Shown: piece after piece, positions 34,209 through 44,074 of the stretch
How the letters are laid out: every line of letters begins with the position of its first letter
Numbering within the stretch: position 1 is the stretch's first letter
From: Flavobacterium filum DSM 17961
Lineage (GTDB): Bacteria; Bacteroidota; Bacteroidia; Flavobacteriales; Flavobacteriaceae
DNA length: 64,000 nucleotides
Direction: 5' to 3'
NCBI RefSeq assembly: GCF_000425465.1
Contig: NZ_AUDM01000006.1
Span: 107,184 to 171,183, forward strand
Translations under genes and position numbers: made by a program
The notes under the pieces: generated by a model
The model's input: the letters and a program-made list of their open reading frames with translations, nothing else
The model's database searches: none
Told to the model about the DNA's origin: nothing

Positions 34209-37200
34209 TTAACGTTTCACAATTTTCTTAGTTTCTGATTTTCCATCAGAATTCAATTGTAACAAATAAATGCCGCTTTGCAAATCGCTTATGTTGATTT
34301 GTTGATTTTCGATACTTCCTGATTTGATGACTTTTCCATCAATGGTAATCAATTGATAAAACATTTCACCTTGTTGATGCATTACATTTAAGACCTCGTT
34401 TGCAGGATTTGGATAAACGATAAATCTTGAATTGTTTTGTTCAACAACTCCTAATGGCATTTCCACACCTTTAGCACTAAAATTATTAAACGTAACTCGA
34501 TTACCATTATCAACGGTCATATTACTACCATAAAAGCGAATTCTAACTTTGAAATTAGCATTGTTGTTCGCTCCTACAATTCCGGAAAAATCGGTTTCAA
34601 ACAATTGATAAGCCGTAGTTAACGGAAGATTTGAATTAGTCAAACCCGTAGTTATCCATGAAGTTCCATCGATAGAATAATCAAGTAACATTCCTTCTGC
34701 AGCACTTTCATCTTTCGCTGCAAAACCAAATACAATATCTTTATATCCAACGGTTGAAAAACTAAAAATTAATGCATTTTCATTTCCTTCATTTTGAAAT
34801 GGTTGCTTGATTTGTAAACCTCGCATGTTTGATGATGCAAAAGGAAGATTATTGTTTGCCTCCGGAATATAATTGATATCGGTTGGACTGTTTCTTCTTT
34901 CCATTGAAGCTTTTCTCCAATTTGGATTTGAACTATCAAATGGATAGCCCACCAAACAAGATTGATAATTTAAAACACCATCATTTTGAATTTCAAAACT
35001 TGAATTTATGAATGTAAGTGGTGTATCATTAGCAATACTGCTATCCATCATCCAAAAATAAATAGGTTCTTCAGTAGCCGGTTGTTGTGAAGGAACAAAA
35101 TTTGCCGTCACTGAAAAATTTCCTGTTGGAATATAAGTAATTTGTGCCTCAATACTTGATACATCTCCACTCCAATGGCTAAACACATAACCTTCTAATG
35201 CAATAGCCGTTAACGTTACCGGAATGTTATGGAAATAAATACCAGTCCATGGATAAGGATTTGCTGAAACTCCGGGAGTCTCTGAGGTAATATTTATAGT
35301 GTTTATTTTTACATATCCATTTGTATCATCATTTACGTTTAATGTTGCGTTAACATTTGATGAAATTCCAAACTTGGTACGAATGTGGTCGCGTTGAAAA
35401 GGAGCTCTTTGGTTAGCAAAGTTTTCCATTTCACTAACATAAAAATTCCAATCATCCATGTTGTCAATTGACTGCCATCTAGATATATGTCTTTGCATTT
35501 CAGGTTCAATAACAGACTTCATTTGATTAGACATTGCCACAATTCTTTGTGGTAAAAATGTCGTATTCATCATATCAGCAAAACGATTGATAAAATCAGT
35601 TTTGAAAGTTGAATTTTCCAATAACTTTCTTAACAAAAGGGTTGACCAAGCCGGATTCGGAAATTCTGGACCGTCTTCTTCCGTTGCAAATGCCAACATA
35701 TCAAAACCAATATTTTCATAATAATAACCAAAAGCACCGTCAACGTCAAACAATAACCATCTCCATCGTCCATCTTGACCATAAGGAGCATTGGGTTCAT
35801 AGGTTGCTGTTTTTTTTCTAAAATAGCTGACATTATTTCCAGGCCAATCTTGATTAGCCAAATACATTTCAGCTACATTATAATCGATAAAGTTATCGGT
35901 ATCCATTTGCGTTTTGATATAATTGTAATTAGCTTCGTTTGCAAGTGAATTATTTGACACAAATGAAATCATATTATTGTAATGATCACTATCACCTTCT
36001 TGAATCTCTGCTTCATCTTCCAAAATATCAATTTCCAATTCTCCAATTCCATAAACTCTTTCAAAATAATGTTTATCAAAACGTTCTCTTATGTTTAAAA
36101 TTCCCCAATACTCACCATTTAAAAAAGTAACAGTCGGTTGATAATCTTGAATATTAAATCGCATGTGCTTTACAATTTGTTGAGCTAAAGCATCTCTATA
36201 CATTGTTCGATAAAAATCATTCCCTGAATTTCTTAGTATCAAACGTTTAAAGCTAGTATAACTATTACCTGCAAAAAACGGATAATTGAAAGTACTTACT
36301 CCATATTCAGATCGAGCATACAAGCGAATTGATTTTGATTCAAAAGTTCTGGTGAAATTTCCATGAAGTCTGAAACCAACATTTTGGTTTATAACTTGAT
36401 TTCCATTCACAAAATAACTTAAATTACCTATTTGTTCTGTGTCATCACCTCTTCTACTATAATTGGCTGTATATAAAAAATCTTCTTCAATTGGCATAGT
36501 TGGATTTTCCGCTCTCCAATCATCAAAATCTTTTCCGGCAACATAAATTCCATTATTGTATTCAAAAAACTTATTTTCTGACAAACTAATTGAAACTACA
36601 GGAGTTGAAAAAGTATTTACTCCATTTGGAAAAACAAAATACGTTTGACTAACAATCGGACTCATTAAAGCTCCGGCTTTATAGGCTCTAGCTCTAACAA
36701 CAGTTCCTTTCAAAACAGGAAAACTAGGGATATAAGTTGGATTATTGCTGTTAGTTGTAGAAATCTTAGCCAAGTCATTCGGTTGATTCGTTCTATCTGC
36801 AATAACTATTGGAGCAGTATAACTATTCGATTGGAAATTATTTTGTAAAAATGGTCCATCCGTTTGTCCGGGAATTTGAACATATTGATTTTTATAATTG
36901 TATGTTGTTCCGCTTACATTTATATTATCCGGATCTGAACCATCGAGTGTATAAACAATAGTTACAAGTGGATCTGGATGGCTAATTGATAAATTAAAAC
37001 TTTGTGTAAAAAAACCACCATTAACTGAAAAAGTAGGTTGAGATAATATTTCATTATATCCTGTTTCAGTATTATTGGTAGCTCCCGGTGTAGGAATAGG
37101 AAAGTAAACCAAGGTTGAAGATCCATCTGTTTGTCTTCCATACGTGTAATTCTGAGGGATAATTATAGCAGGATAACTATCTTGTACCTCTCCATTTGGT

Positions 37201-37556
37201 TTGGTCAATGTTATCACTTCGCCACCGGAACTAATTTTGAAATTAGTATGTAAATCAAAATTAATATCTGTTCTATTCTTATCAGAACACCAAATTAGCA
37301 AATGTTGACCCGGTTCAATCCAATATTCAGGAAAAACCCACTTAAAAGGAACATTTACATCATCGCTTAATCCGTAACCTTCAAGATTGAAAGCTTCTGA
37401 ACCGGTGTAATATAGTTCTACCCAATCTTCATAACTACCATCATCATCTGTGATAACACTAGAATTAGAAGTAATAATTTCATTTATGTAAAGACTTTGT
37501 GCTAGTGACCCTTCAAAATAAAGTAAAAATAAAAGGACAAAAATTATTTTTTTCAT
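34209..37556 (-). CDS. CotH-kinase-family protein with T9SS type A sorting domain
   Basis: A 1115-residue secreted protein. Signal peptide about 1-19. A lamin-tail-like domain follows at about 20-130 (YINEIITSNSSVITDDDGSY), then a chitobiase-type C-terminal domain near 170-290 (IVYTLDGSDPD). The CotH-like kinase region at about 300-700 shows MYRDALAQQIVKHMR, GEYWGILNIRERFDKHYF and WLLFDVDGAFGY. Next comes an InlB-type beta repeat (about 745-820, GYVFSHWSGD), a beta-sandwich region, and a Por-secretion tail beginning YPNPANEVLNV and ending with a basic residue. It is expected at the cell surface or outside; any kinase activity is unproven. Confidence 0.9.
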   Translation of the reverse strand: MKKIIFVLLFLLYFEGSLAQSLYINEIITSNSSVITDDDGSYEDWVELYYTGSEAFNLEGYGLSDDVNVPFKWVFPEYWIEPGQHLLIWCSDKNRTDINFDLHTNFKISSGGEVITLTKPNGEVQDSYPAIIIPQNYTYGRQTDGSSTLVYFPIPTPGATNNTETGYNEILSQPTFSVNGGFFTQSFNLSISHPDPLVTIVYTLDGSDPDNINVSGTTYNYKNQYVQIPGQTDGPFLQNNFQSNSYTAPIVIADRTNQPNDLAKISTTNSNNPTYIPSFPVLKGTVVRARAYKAGALMSPIVSQTYFVFPNGVNTFSTPVVSISLSENKFFEYNNGIYVAGKDFDDWRAENPTMPIEEDFLYTANYSRRGDDTEQIGNLSYFVNGNQVINQNVGFRLHGNFTRTFESKSIRLYARSEYGVSTFNYPFFAGNSYTSFKRLILRNSGNDFYRTMYRDALAQQIVKHMRFNIQDYQPTVTFLNGEYWGILNIRERFDKHYFERVYGIGELEIDILEDEAEIQEGDSDHYNNMISFVSNNSLANEANYNYIKTQMDTDNFIDYNVAEMYLANQDWPGNNVSYFRKKTATYEPNAPYGQDGRWRWLLFDVDGAFGYYYENIGFDMLAFATEEDGPEFPNPAWSTLLLRKLLENSTFKTDFINRFADMMNTTFLPQRIVAMSNQMKSVIEPEMQRHISRWQSIDNMDDWNFYVSEMENFANQRAPFQRDHIRTKFGISSNVNATLNVNDDTNGYVKINTINITSETPGVSANPYPWTGIYFHNIPVTLTAIALEGYVFSHWSGDVSSIEAQITYIPTGNFSVTANFVPSQQPATEEPIYFWMMDSSIANDTPLTFINSSFEIQNDGVLNYQSCLVGYPFDSSNPNWRKASMERRNSPTDINYIPEANNNLPFASSNMRGLQIKQPFQNEGNENALIFSFSTVGYKDIVFGFAAKDESAAEGMLLDYSIDGTSWITTGLTNSNLPLTTAYQLFETDFSGIVGANNNANFKVRIRFYGSNMTVDNGNRVTFNNFSAKGVEMPLGVVEQNNSRFIVYPNPANEVLNVMHQQGEMFYQLITIDGKVIKSGSIENQQINISDLQSGIYLLQLNSDGKSETKKIVKR

Positions 37557-37856
37557 TATTAAAATTTTATTTACGGAACGAAATTATATAAGAATTCAAA
37601 CCAAATTAACATTTATATAGTAAAATCGTTATAAAGCATTTTTTAAACGTCAAAAAATAATAAATAAAAGATTTTTCTTACTAATTAAGACAAACTCTTT
37701 TGTCAATTTGTTGATAAATTAAACTTTTAGTTGAAAAATTCTAAAAATATTAGTCCTTGTTTAACGAAAAATTACAATACTAATAATTACATTTGTTAGC
37801 TAAAATTGAACTTGTTTCAGTTTCAATAACAACACCTATTTACCTCAAGAAATTAC
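37557..37856. other. 300-base AT-rich divergent intergenic region
   Basis: This lies between the CotH gene and gcvP, which are divergent. Apart from the putative box TACATTTG at 37788-37795 facing gcvP, I see no hairpin, small gene or riboswitch-like structure. In particular I find no glycine-riboswitch pattern. Confidence 0.6.
37788..37795 (+). promoter_or_regulatory. Putative -7 box for gcvP
   Basis: TACATTTG matches TAnnTTTG. The nearest TTG (37757-37759) is about 28 bases upstream, longer than usual. A transcript from here would have a leader of about 57 bases. Confidence 0.4.
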
Positions 37857-40700
37857 ATGAAAACAGATGCATTTGCTTTACGCCATTTAGGTCCACGTGA
37901 GAGCGACTTAAATTACATGTTTAAAACCATTGGCGTTGAAAATTTTGAACAACTCATCTATGAAACTATTCCGGATGATATTCGTTTAAAAAAAGACTTG
38001 GATTTAGAACCGGCTCTAACTGAATATGAATATTTGAATCACATTCAGGAATTAGGCAAAAAAAATAAAGTATTCAAAACTTACATCGGACTAGGTTACC
38101 ACCCTACCATTGTTCCTGCAGTTATTCAACGAAATATTTTTGAAAATCCAGGATGGTACACGGCTTACACTCCTTATCAGGCTGAAATTGCCCAAGGACG
38201 TTTGGAAGCTATTTTAAATTTCCAAACCACTGTTATTGAGTTAACTGGAATGGAAATTGCCAATGCGTCTTTGCTTGACGAAGGAACGGCTGCCGCAGAG
38301 GCGATGGCTCTTCTTTTAGATGTTAGAACCCGTGACCAAAAGAAAAACAACGTAAATAAATTCTTCGTTTCAGAAGAAATTTTACCTCAAACACTCTCGG
38401 TTCTTCAAACAAGAGCCACTCCGTTAAAAATTGAATTAGTAGTTGGAAACCACGAAACATTCGATTTTTCAACCGAATTTTTTGGTGCTATTCTTCAATA
38501 TCCAGGAAAATTTGGTCAAGTAAATGACTATTCGGCTTATATCGCAAAAGCAGCTGAAAAAGAAATTAAAGTTGCCGTTGCTGCCGATATTTTATCGTTA
38601 GCCAAATTAACTCCACCAGGAGAAATGGGAGCTTCTGTTGTAGTGGGAACCACGCAACGTTTCGGAATTCCGATGGGTTATGGAGGGCCACATGCTGCTT
38701 TCTTTGCCACTAAAGAAGAATACAAACGCTCAATGCCGGGAAGAATTATCGGGGTTTCCATTGATGTTAATGGAAACAGAGCTTTACGTATGGCTTTGGG
38801 TACACGTGAACAACACATCAAACGTGAAAAAGCGACATCCAATATTTGTACAGCTCAAGTATTATTAGCCGTTATGGCCGGAATGTATGCGGTATATCAC
38901 GGTCCAAAAGGCTTAAAATATATTGCTAATAAAGTGCACGCCTCAGCTGTAACTTTAGCAGATGCCTTAAACAAATTAGGCGTTTATCAAATTAATACTT
39001 CATTCTTTGATACCATTTTGGTAAAAGCAAATGCTCAAAAAGTAAAAGCCATTGCCGAAAAAAATGAAGTAAATTTCTTCTATGTAGATGCCGAAACCAT
39101 TTCAATTTCGTTAAACGAGACCACTTCAATCAAAGATATCAACCAAATCATCTCCATTTTTGCGGAAGCAGTTGGTAAAGAAAATGTGCCAATTAGTCAA
39201 TTAGCCAATGAATCAATGGTACCTGAAAACTTAGTAAGAAAATCTACATTCTTGCAGCACGACGTTTTCAACAACCATCATTCAGAATCGCAATTAATGC
39301 GGTATATAAAAAAATTAGAACGCAAAGATTTATCGTTAAATCACTCCATGATTTCATTAGGTTCTTGTACCATGAAATTAAACGCTGCTGCCGAAATGTT
39401 GCCTTTATCTATGGCCAATTGGAACAGCATTCACCCTTTTGCTCCTATAGAACAAGCCGAAGGTTATCAAATTATGCTTAAAAAATTAGAGCAGCAATTG
39501 AATGTGGTAACCGGTTTTCAAGGTACAACTTTACAACCCAATTCAGGTGCTCAAGGAGAATATGCCGGTTTGATGGCCATTAGAGCTTATCATCTTTCCA
39601 GAGGCGATAATCACAGAAATGTATGTTTGATTCCGGCTTCGGCACACGGAACCAATCCGGCCTCGGCTGCCATGGCTGGTATGGAAATTATCGTAACCAA
39701 AACGATGGATAATGGAAATATTGATGTAGAAGATTTAAGAGCGAAAGCCATTCAACACGCAGCAAATTTATCTTGTTTGATGGTAACTTATCCTTCCACA
39801 CATGGTGTTTTTGAAAGTGCGATTTGCGAAATCACCAAAATTATTCACGATAATGGCGGTTTGGTATATATGGATGGAGCCAACATGAATGCACAGGTAG
39901 GTTTAACCAATCCCGCCACAATTGGTGCGGATGTTTGCCACTTGAATCTACATAAAACCTTTGCTATTCCTCACGGTGGTGGTGGACCTGGAGTTGGTCC
40001 TATTTGTGTAAACGAAAAACTCGTACCCTTTTTACCTACCAATCCTATCATTCCAACCGGAGGAAGTCAAGCGATAACGGCTATTTCATCAGCTCCGTTT
40101 GGTTCTGCTTTAGTTTGTTTGATTTCGTATGGCTACATCACGATGTTGGGTGCCGAAGGCTTAAAAAATGCTACGCAATATGCCATATTGAATGCCAACT
40201 ATATGAAAGCTCGTTTGGAAGCCCACTATCCGATTTTATATTCTGGAGAAATGGGAAGAGCAGCTCACGAAATGATTTTAGATTGCAGAGCATTTGAAGA
40301 AAAAGGTATCAAAGTAACCGATATTGCCAAACGTTTGATGGATTATGGTTTCCATGCTCCAACGGTTTCCTTCCCTGTTGCCGGAACGTTGATGGTAGAA
40401 CCCACAGAATCAGAAGATTTAGCTGAGTTAGATCGTTTTTGTGATGCCTTGATTTCAATTCGTAAAGAAATTGAAACTTCTACAAAAGACGACGCCAACA
40501 ATATTTTGAGAAATGCTCCACACACGTTGGCAATGGTTACAAACAACGATTGGGTTTTTCCATACACTAGAGAACAAGCTGCTTATCCATTAGAATATAT
40601 TGCTGAAAATAAATTCTGGCCTAGTGTTCGTCGTGTTGATGAAGCATATGGCGATAGAAATTTAGTATGTAGCTGTGCTCCGATTGAAGCATATATGTAA
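37857..40700 (+). CDS. gcvP: Glycine dehydrogenase (decarboxylating), P-protein
   Basis: A 947-residue single-chain P-protein of the glycine cleavage system, which decarboxylates glycine on PLP and passes the aminomethyl group to the H-protein. The N-terminus FALRHLGPRESDLNYM is typical. The PLP lysine is K700 in LNLHKTFAIPHGGGGPG. Full length, with both the N- and C-terminal halves fused as in E. coli. No gcvT or gcvH lies nearby. A good terminator follows. Confidence 0.97.
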   Translation: MKTDAFALRHLGPRESDLNYMFKTIGVENFEQLIYETIPDDIRLKKDLDLEPALTEYEYLNHIQELGKKNKVFKTYIGLGYHPTIVPAVIQRNIFENPGWYTAYTPYQAEIAQGRLEAILNFQTTVIELTGMEIANASLLDEGTAAAEAMALLLDVRTRDQKKNNVNKFFVSEEILPQTLSVLQTRATPLKIELVVGNHETFDFSTEFFGAILQYPGKFGQVNDYSAYIAKAAEKEIKVAVAADILSLAKLTPPGEMGASVVVGTTQRFGIPMGYGGPHAAFFATKEEYKRSMPGRIIGVSIDVNGNRALRMALGTREQHIKREKATSNICTAQVLLAVMAGMYAVYHGPKGLKYIANKVHASAVTLADALNKLGVYQINTSFFDTILVKANAQKVKAIAEKNEVNFFYVDAETISISLNETTSIKDINQIISIFAEAVGKENVPISQLANESMVPENLVRKSTFLQHDVFNNHHSESQLMRYIKKLERKDLSLNHSMISLGSCTMKLNAAAEMLPLSMANWNSIHPFAPIEQAEGYQIMLKKLEQQLNVVTGFQGTTLQPNSGAQGEYAGLMAIRAYHLSRGDNHRNVCLIPASAHGTNPASAAMAGMEIIVTKTMDNGNIDVEDLRAKAIQHAANLSCLMVTYPSTHGVFESAICEITKIIHDNGGLVYMDGANMNAQVGLTNPATIGADVCHLNLHKTFAIPHGGGGPGVGPICVNEKLVPFLPTNPIIPTGGSQAITAISSAPFGSALVCLISYGYITMLGAEGLKNATQYAILNANYMKARLEAHYPILYSGEMGRAAHEMILDCRAFEEKGIKVTDIAKRLMDYGFHAPTVSFPVAGTLMVEPTESEDLAELDRFCDALISIRKEIETSTKDDANNILRNAPHTLAMVTNNDWVFPYTREQAAYPLEYIAENKFWPSVRRVDEAYGDRNLVCSCAPIEAYM

Positions 40701-40703
40701 AAA

Positions 40704-40741
40704 AAGTGATTAGTCCTAAGTGATTAGTCCTAAGTAAATAG
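40704..40741. repeat. Tandem repeat after gcvP
   Basis: Two perfect 14-base units AAGTGATTAGTCCT followed by a partial third (AAGTAAATAG), between the gcvP stop and its terminator. Confidence 0.8.
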
Positions 40742-40744
40742 TTT

Positions 40745-40774
40745 AAGGTTTCAAATTAATTTTGAAACCTTTTT
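40745..40774 (+). terminator. Rho-independent terminator after gcvP
   Basis: Ten-bp perfect stem AGGTTTCAAA / TTTGAAACCT with a 5-base loop, followed by TTTTCTTTTC. Confidence 0.85.
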
Positions 40775-40796
40775 CTTTTCATAAATTTGATATAAA

Positions 40797-40829
40797 TCTA
40801 ATTATTAGAATTTCATTCATGTAACTTTG
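40797..40829 (+). promoter_or_regulatory. Promoter of the truncated haemoglobin gene
   Basis: TTG at 40797-40799 and TAACTTTG at 40822-40829 with a 22-base spacer fit the Bacteroidota promoter pattern, about 20 bases before the ATG at 40850. Confidence 0.6.
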
Positions 40830-40849
40830 TATTCCAATCATAGTCAGAA

Positions 40850-41230
40850 ATGAAAGACATCCTAACCCAAGATGATTTATATCTTCTCGTAGATGAATTC
40901 TACAAAAAACTCTTATCCGACCCAAAAATCAGTTACATTTTTACCGATGTGGTCAAAATTAAGTTAGAGGAACATTTGCCCATTTTAGTTACGTTTTGGT
41001 CGCAAGCCATTTTAGGTACAGGTGGTTACACCAACAACCTGACACAGATTCATTTGGATGTAAATGAAAGAGAATTTTTATCACCGGAATTATTTCAAAT
41101 TTGGTTGACCCATTTTAACAATTCGGTTGATGAAAATTTTAAAGGCGAAAAGGCTGAGAAAATTAAAACCCAAGCACTCAGTATAGCTACGATTATGCAA
41201 ATAAAGATTTCTCAGAAAAAGAATGAATAA
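40850..41230 (+). CDS. Group III truncated haemoglobin
   Basis: A 126-residue all-helical globin. The order of motifs fits group III: DLYLLVDEFYKKLLSDPKIS, the conserved FWSQAILGTGGY stretch, and the proximal-histidine segment QIHLDVNEREFLSPELF, followed by FNNSVDENFKGEKAEKIK. It probably binds haem for O2 or NO chemistry in the cytoplasm. It has its own promoter and no functional partners alongside. Confidence 0.88.
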   Translation: MKDILTQDDLYLLVDEFYKKLLSDPKISYIFTDVVKIKLEEHLPILVTFWSQAILGTGGYTNNLTQIHLDVNEREFLSPELFQIWLTHFNNSVDENFKGEKAEKIKTQALSIATIMQIKISQKKNE

Positions 41231-41348
41231 TTACGACTTGTTAAATTTTATACCTAAAACATCAACTTATTCGCAATTCTTCTACCTAACTTAATATACT
41301 TATACTTATTACCGTTTATTATTGATAATTTAGTCGATTATATTTTAA

Positions 41349-42413
41349 ATGATTATGAATATCAAAATAACCGGTTCCGGAAGTTACATTCCAACCGAAA
41401 TAGTAACCAACATTGATTTTGCTAAACACGTTTTTCTAAACGATGATGGAACTCCCTTTCCGCAACCCAACGAGGTAATTGCCGAAAAATTTCGTGACAT
41501 TACCGGTATTGAAGAAAGACGTTATGTGACGGATGATTTAAACACTTCTGACATTGCCACCATTGCTGCCAAAAAAGCTATTGAAGACGCTAAAATCGAT
41601 CCTGAAACATTGGATTATATCATTTTTGCTCACAATTTTGGCAATGTGAAAAAAGGAGCTATTCAAACTGATATTTTACCGAGTTTAGCCACTCGAGTTA
41701 AATTTGATTTACGTATCAAAAACCCGAAATGTGTGGCCTATGATATGCTTTTTGGATGCCCTGGTTGGGTGGAAGGAGTCATTCAAGCTCAAGCATTCAT
41801 TAAAGCCGGAATGGCTAAAAAATGTTTGGTGATTGGTGCCGAAACCTTATCTCGCGTAGTAGATATGCACGACCGAGACTCTATGATTTACTCGGATGGT
41901 GCCGGTGCAACAATTATAGAAGCAACCGAAGACGAAGGCGGTATTTTAGCCCACGAAACAGCCTCATTTACCTATGATGAAGCGTATTATTTATTTTTTG
42001 GTGATTCCTTTAATAAAACACACGATCCAGATGTTCGATACATCAAAATGCATGGCCGAAAAATCTATGAATTTGCGTTGAGCCAAGTTCCAAAAGCCAT
42101 GGTTTCTTGCCTTGAAAAAAGTGGAATTCCCATTCGAGAAGTTAAAAAAGTTTTGATTCATCAAGCTAATGAAAAAATGGACGAGGCTATCATTCAACGC
42201 TTTTATAAACATTATAAGCAAACCCCACCCGAAGGTATTATGCCCATGAGTATTCACAAACTGGGCAATTCGAGTGTAGCAACTGTTCCAACTTTATATG
42301 ATTCCATTCTTAAAGGAAAGGTTGAAAACCAAGAATTGCATAAAGGTGATGTTATAATTTTTGCTTCGGTTGGTGCGGGAATGAATATAAATGCAATTGT
42401 GTATAGAATGTAA
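41349..42413 (+). CDS. 3-oxoacyl-ACP synthase III (KAS III/FabH-like)
   Basis: A 354-residue thiolase-fold condensing enzyme. The catalytic triad is visible: C137 in FGCPGWVEG, histidine in LIHQANEKMD, and asparagine in LGNSSVATVP. Family motifs include GSGSYIPTEIVTN, the ITGIEERRYV region and SDGAGATII. It initiates fatty-acid or related acyl chain formation. It differs from the housekeeping FabH size (about 320-335) by a slightly longer N-terminal part (FLNDDGTPFPQPNE), so a specialised role is possible. An alternative start is the ATG at 41355. The repeat element B follows its stop. Confidence 0.88.
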   Translation: MIMNIKITGSGSYIPTEIVTNIDFAKHVFLNDDGTPFPQPNEVIAEKFRDITGIEERRYVTDDLNTSDIATIAAKKAIEDAKIDPETLDYIIFAHNFGNVKKGAIQTDILPSLATRVKFDLRIKNPKCVAYDMLFGCPGWVEGVIQAQAFIKAGMAKKCLVIGAETLSRVVDMHDRDSMIYSDGAGATIIEATEDEGGILAHETASFTYDEAYYLFFGDSFNKTHDPDVRYIKMHGRKIYEFALSQVPKAMVSCLEKSGIPIREVKKVLIHQANEKMDEAIIQRFYKHYKQTPPEGIMPMSIHKLGNSSVATVPTLYDSILKGKVENQELHKGDVIIFASVGAGMNINAIVYRM

Positions 42414-42419
42414 TTTTTA

Positions 42420-42566
42420 GGAGCTAATCCTGCTTTCCGTTTCAAGTCCTCACTCAAAAAATGGTTTTTTTAATGTGGTTTTCAAGAGCTCTCAAGGTCG
42501 CTTTGCCTCCCACAAAAAAACTCATTTTTTGAGTTCCGGGCTTTCCACTCCAATCAGGGCTACCAC
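42420..42566 (+). repeat. Dispersed structured repeat, copy B
   Basis: A 147-base element. Its ends pair as AGC and CCTG (with a TAAT bulge) against CAGG and GCT. Inside, the arms at about 42453-42477 and 42508-42533 form a long AT-rich hairpin (CTCAAAAAATG core), leaving a loop containing GGTCGCTTTGCC. Boundaries and boxes match copy C at 61769-61909 and, reversed, copy A. Confidence 0.8.
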
Positions 42567-42588
42567 GTGCCAACATCAAATTATTTAG

Positions 42589-42596
42589 TACATTTG
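42589..42596 (+). promoter_or_regulatory. Putative -7 box for the methyltransferase gene
   Basis: TACATTTG matches TAnnTTTG, 19 bases before the ATG at 42615, and supports that start over an upstream in-frame ATG at 42567. No -33 TTG is visible, since the repeat element occupies that place. Confidence 0.5.
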
Positions 42597-42614
42597 TGTC
42601 ACGAAAACCAAACC

Positions 42615-43136
42615 ATGTACGAAAAAACATTTCCCAATAAACGATTTAAAATCTCACTAGAGTTTTTAGAAAAACACCTTTCTAAATCGGAAACCATTCT
42701 AGATTTAGGGGTTGAAAATCCGTTTTCCAAAATCATGATTAAAAATGGATATACTGTTAAAAATACGAATGGAGAAGATTTAGACATCGACCAATCCGCC
42801 TTGCAAAATGAAAATTATACTACAGTAACGGCTTTTGAAATATTCGAACATTTACTAAATCCATTCACCGTTTTACAAAACGTAAAATCAGATAAAATTT
42901 TCATTTCCATTCCATTACGACTCTGGTTTTCCCCAGCTTACAGAAGTAAAACCGATATGTGGGACCGGCATTACCACGAATTTGAAGACTGGCAGTTGGA
43001 TTGGTTATTAGAAAAAAACGGCTTTACCATTATAGATCGCGTAAAATTTACGCATCCTACAAAAAAATTAGGTTTCAGACCTTTATTGCGGTATTTTATC
43101 AATCGGTATTATTTGGTTTACGCAGAAAGAAAATAG
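42615..43136 (+). CDS. SAM-dependent methyltransferase, class I-like
   Basis: A 173-residue protein starting MYEKTFPNKRF. Motif I reads ETILDLGVENPFS, which is short of the usual GxGxG loop. Motif II-like and post-motif segments are TAFEIFEHLLNPF and KIFISIPLRLWF. The C-terminal half contains DRHYHEFEDWQLDWLLEKNG. The substrate is unknown. It precedes a GT2 glycosyltransferase by 31 bases, and the gap contains GAGAAAA repeats. The pair may modify a cell-surface glycan. Confidence 0.72.
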   Translation: MYEKTFPNKRFKISLEFLEKHLSKSETILDLGVENPFSKIMIKNGYTVKNTNGEDLDIDQSALQNENYTTVTAFEIFEHLLNPFTVLQNVKSDKIFISIPLRLWFSPAYRSKTDMWDRHYHEFEDWQLDWLLEKNGFTIIDRVKFTHPTKKLGFRPLLRYFINRYYLVYAERK

Positions 43137-43167
43137 AGAAAAGAGAAAAGAATATAGACTTTGTCTA

Positions 43168-44022
43168 ATGAAATATTACATCATCATTCCAACTTTTAAC
43201 GAAGAAAAATTTATTTCACTAACCTTACAATCGCTAGTAGAACAAACAGTTCTGCCTTCTAAAGTGGTGGTGGTAAATGATGGCTCAACCGATAAAACAA
43301 GAGAAATTGTACAATCATTCGTTGAAAAATATACATTTATTTCTTTGGTTAACAAAACGTCTGAAGCCATTCATCTTCCCGGAAGCAAAGTGATTCAAGC
43401 ATTCAACAAAGGATTAGAAACAATTGATGACCACTTTGATTTTATCGTAAAAGCCGATGCCGATTTGATTTTTCCTCCAAATTATTTTGAAAAGATCAGC
43501 AACCATTTTCAATCGGATAACCGAGTTGGAATGGCGGGTGGATTTTGTTACATCGAAAAAAACGGCGAATGGGTTCTTGAAAACTTAACCGATAAAGATC
43601 ATATTCGTGGAGCAATAAAAGCCTATCGAAAAGAGACTTTCAAACAAATTGGTGGATTAAAACCCGAAATGGGCTGGGATACCGTGGACGAATTACTTTG
43701 TAAATTTTACCAATGGAAAGTGGTAACCAATGAAACATTACAGGTAAAACACCTCAAACCTACCGGAGCCAATTACAATCAAGCTGCTCGATTCAAACAA
43801 GGTGAAGCATTTTACCGTTTGGGTTATGGTTTTTGGATTACGGCAATTGCCTCTTTGAAATTGGCACTACTCAAGAAAAAACCTTTCTTGTTTTTTGATT
43901 ATTTAAAAGGGTTTTGGAAAGCCAAAAGATCCAAAAAACCACTTTTGGTGACAGCTGAACAAGCAAAATTCATTCGAAATTATCGTTGGGAGAAAATGAA
44001 AGGAAAATTGTTTTCCTCTTAA
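43168..44022 (+). CDS. Family 2 glycosyltransferase
   Basis: A 284-residue GT-A enzyme. The nucleotide-sugar site is IIIPTFNEEKFISLTLQSL with VVVNDGSTDKT, the metal-binding acidic motif is KADADLIFP, and ETF-like and GWDTVDELL segments follow. It has no signal or membrane segment except a possible amphipathic C-terminus (FLFFDYLKGFWKAKRSKK), so it acts at the cytoplasmic membrane face. The acceptor is unknown. It lies between the methyltransferase and the mlaE-like gene. Confidence 0.88.
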   Translation: MKYYIIIPTFNEEKFISLTLQSLVEQTVLPSKVVVVNDGSTDKTREIVQSFVEKYTFISLVNKTSEAIHLPGSKVIQAFNKGLETIDDHFDFIVKADADLIFPPNYFEKISNHFQSDNRVGMAGGFCYIEKNGEWVLENLTDKDHIRGAIKAYRKETFKQIGGLKPEMGWDTVDELLCKFYQWKVVTNETLQVKHLKPTGANYNQAARFKQGEAFYRLGYGFWITAIASLKLALLKKKPFLFFDYLKGFWKAKRSKKPLLVTAEQAKFIRNYRWEKMKGKLFSS

Positions 44023-44062
44023 AACCAAGTATATTTAATCAAACAAAACCGAATCTTTTTCC

Positions 44063-44070
44063 TATTTTTG
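44063..44070 (+). promoter_or_regulatory. -7 promoter box immediately before the mlaE-like gene
   Basis: TATTTTTG ends 5 bases before the ATG at 44075. The expected transcription start coincides with the start codon, suggesting a leaderless mRNA or use of an internal start (ATG at 44084). Confidence 0.5.
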
Positions 44071-44074
44071 CTAC

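Noticed and set aside
37557..37856. Glycine riboswitch upstream of gcvP
   Set aside because: I see no pair of conserved aptamer cores; the region is plain AT-rich DNA.
42567..42614. Upstream start of the methyltransferase
   Set aside because: It lies at the repeat edge and ahead of the -7 box at 42589; the ATG at 42615 fits better.
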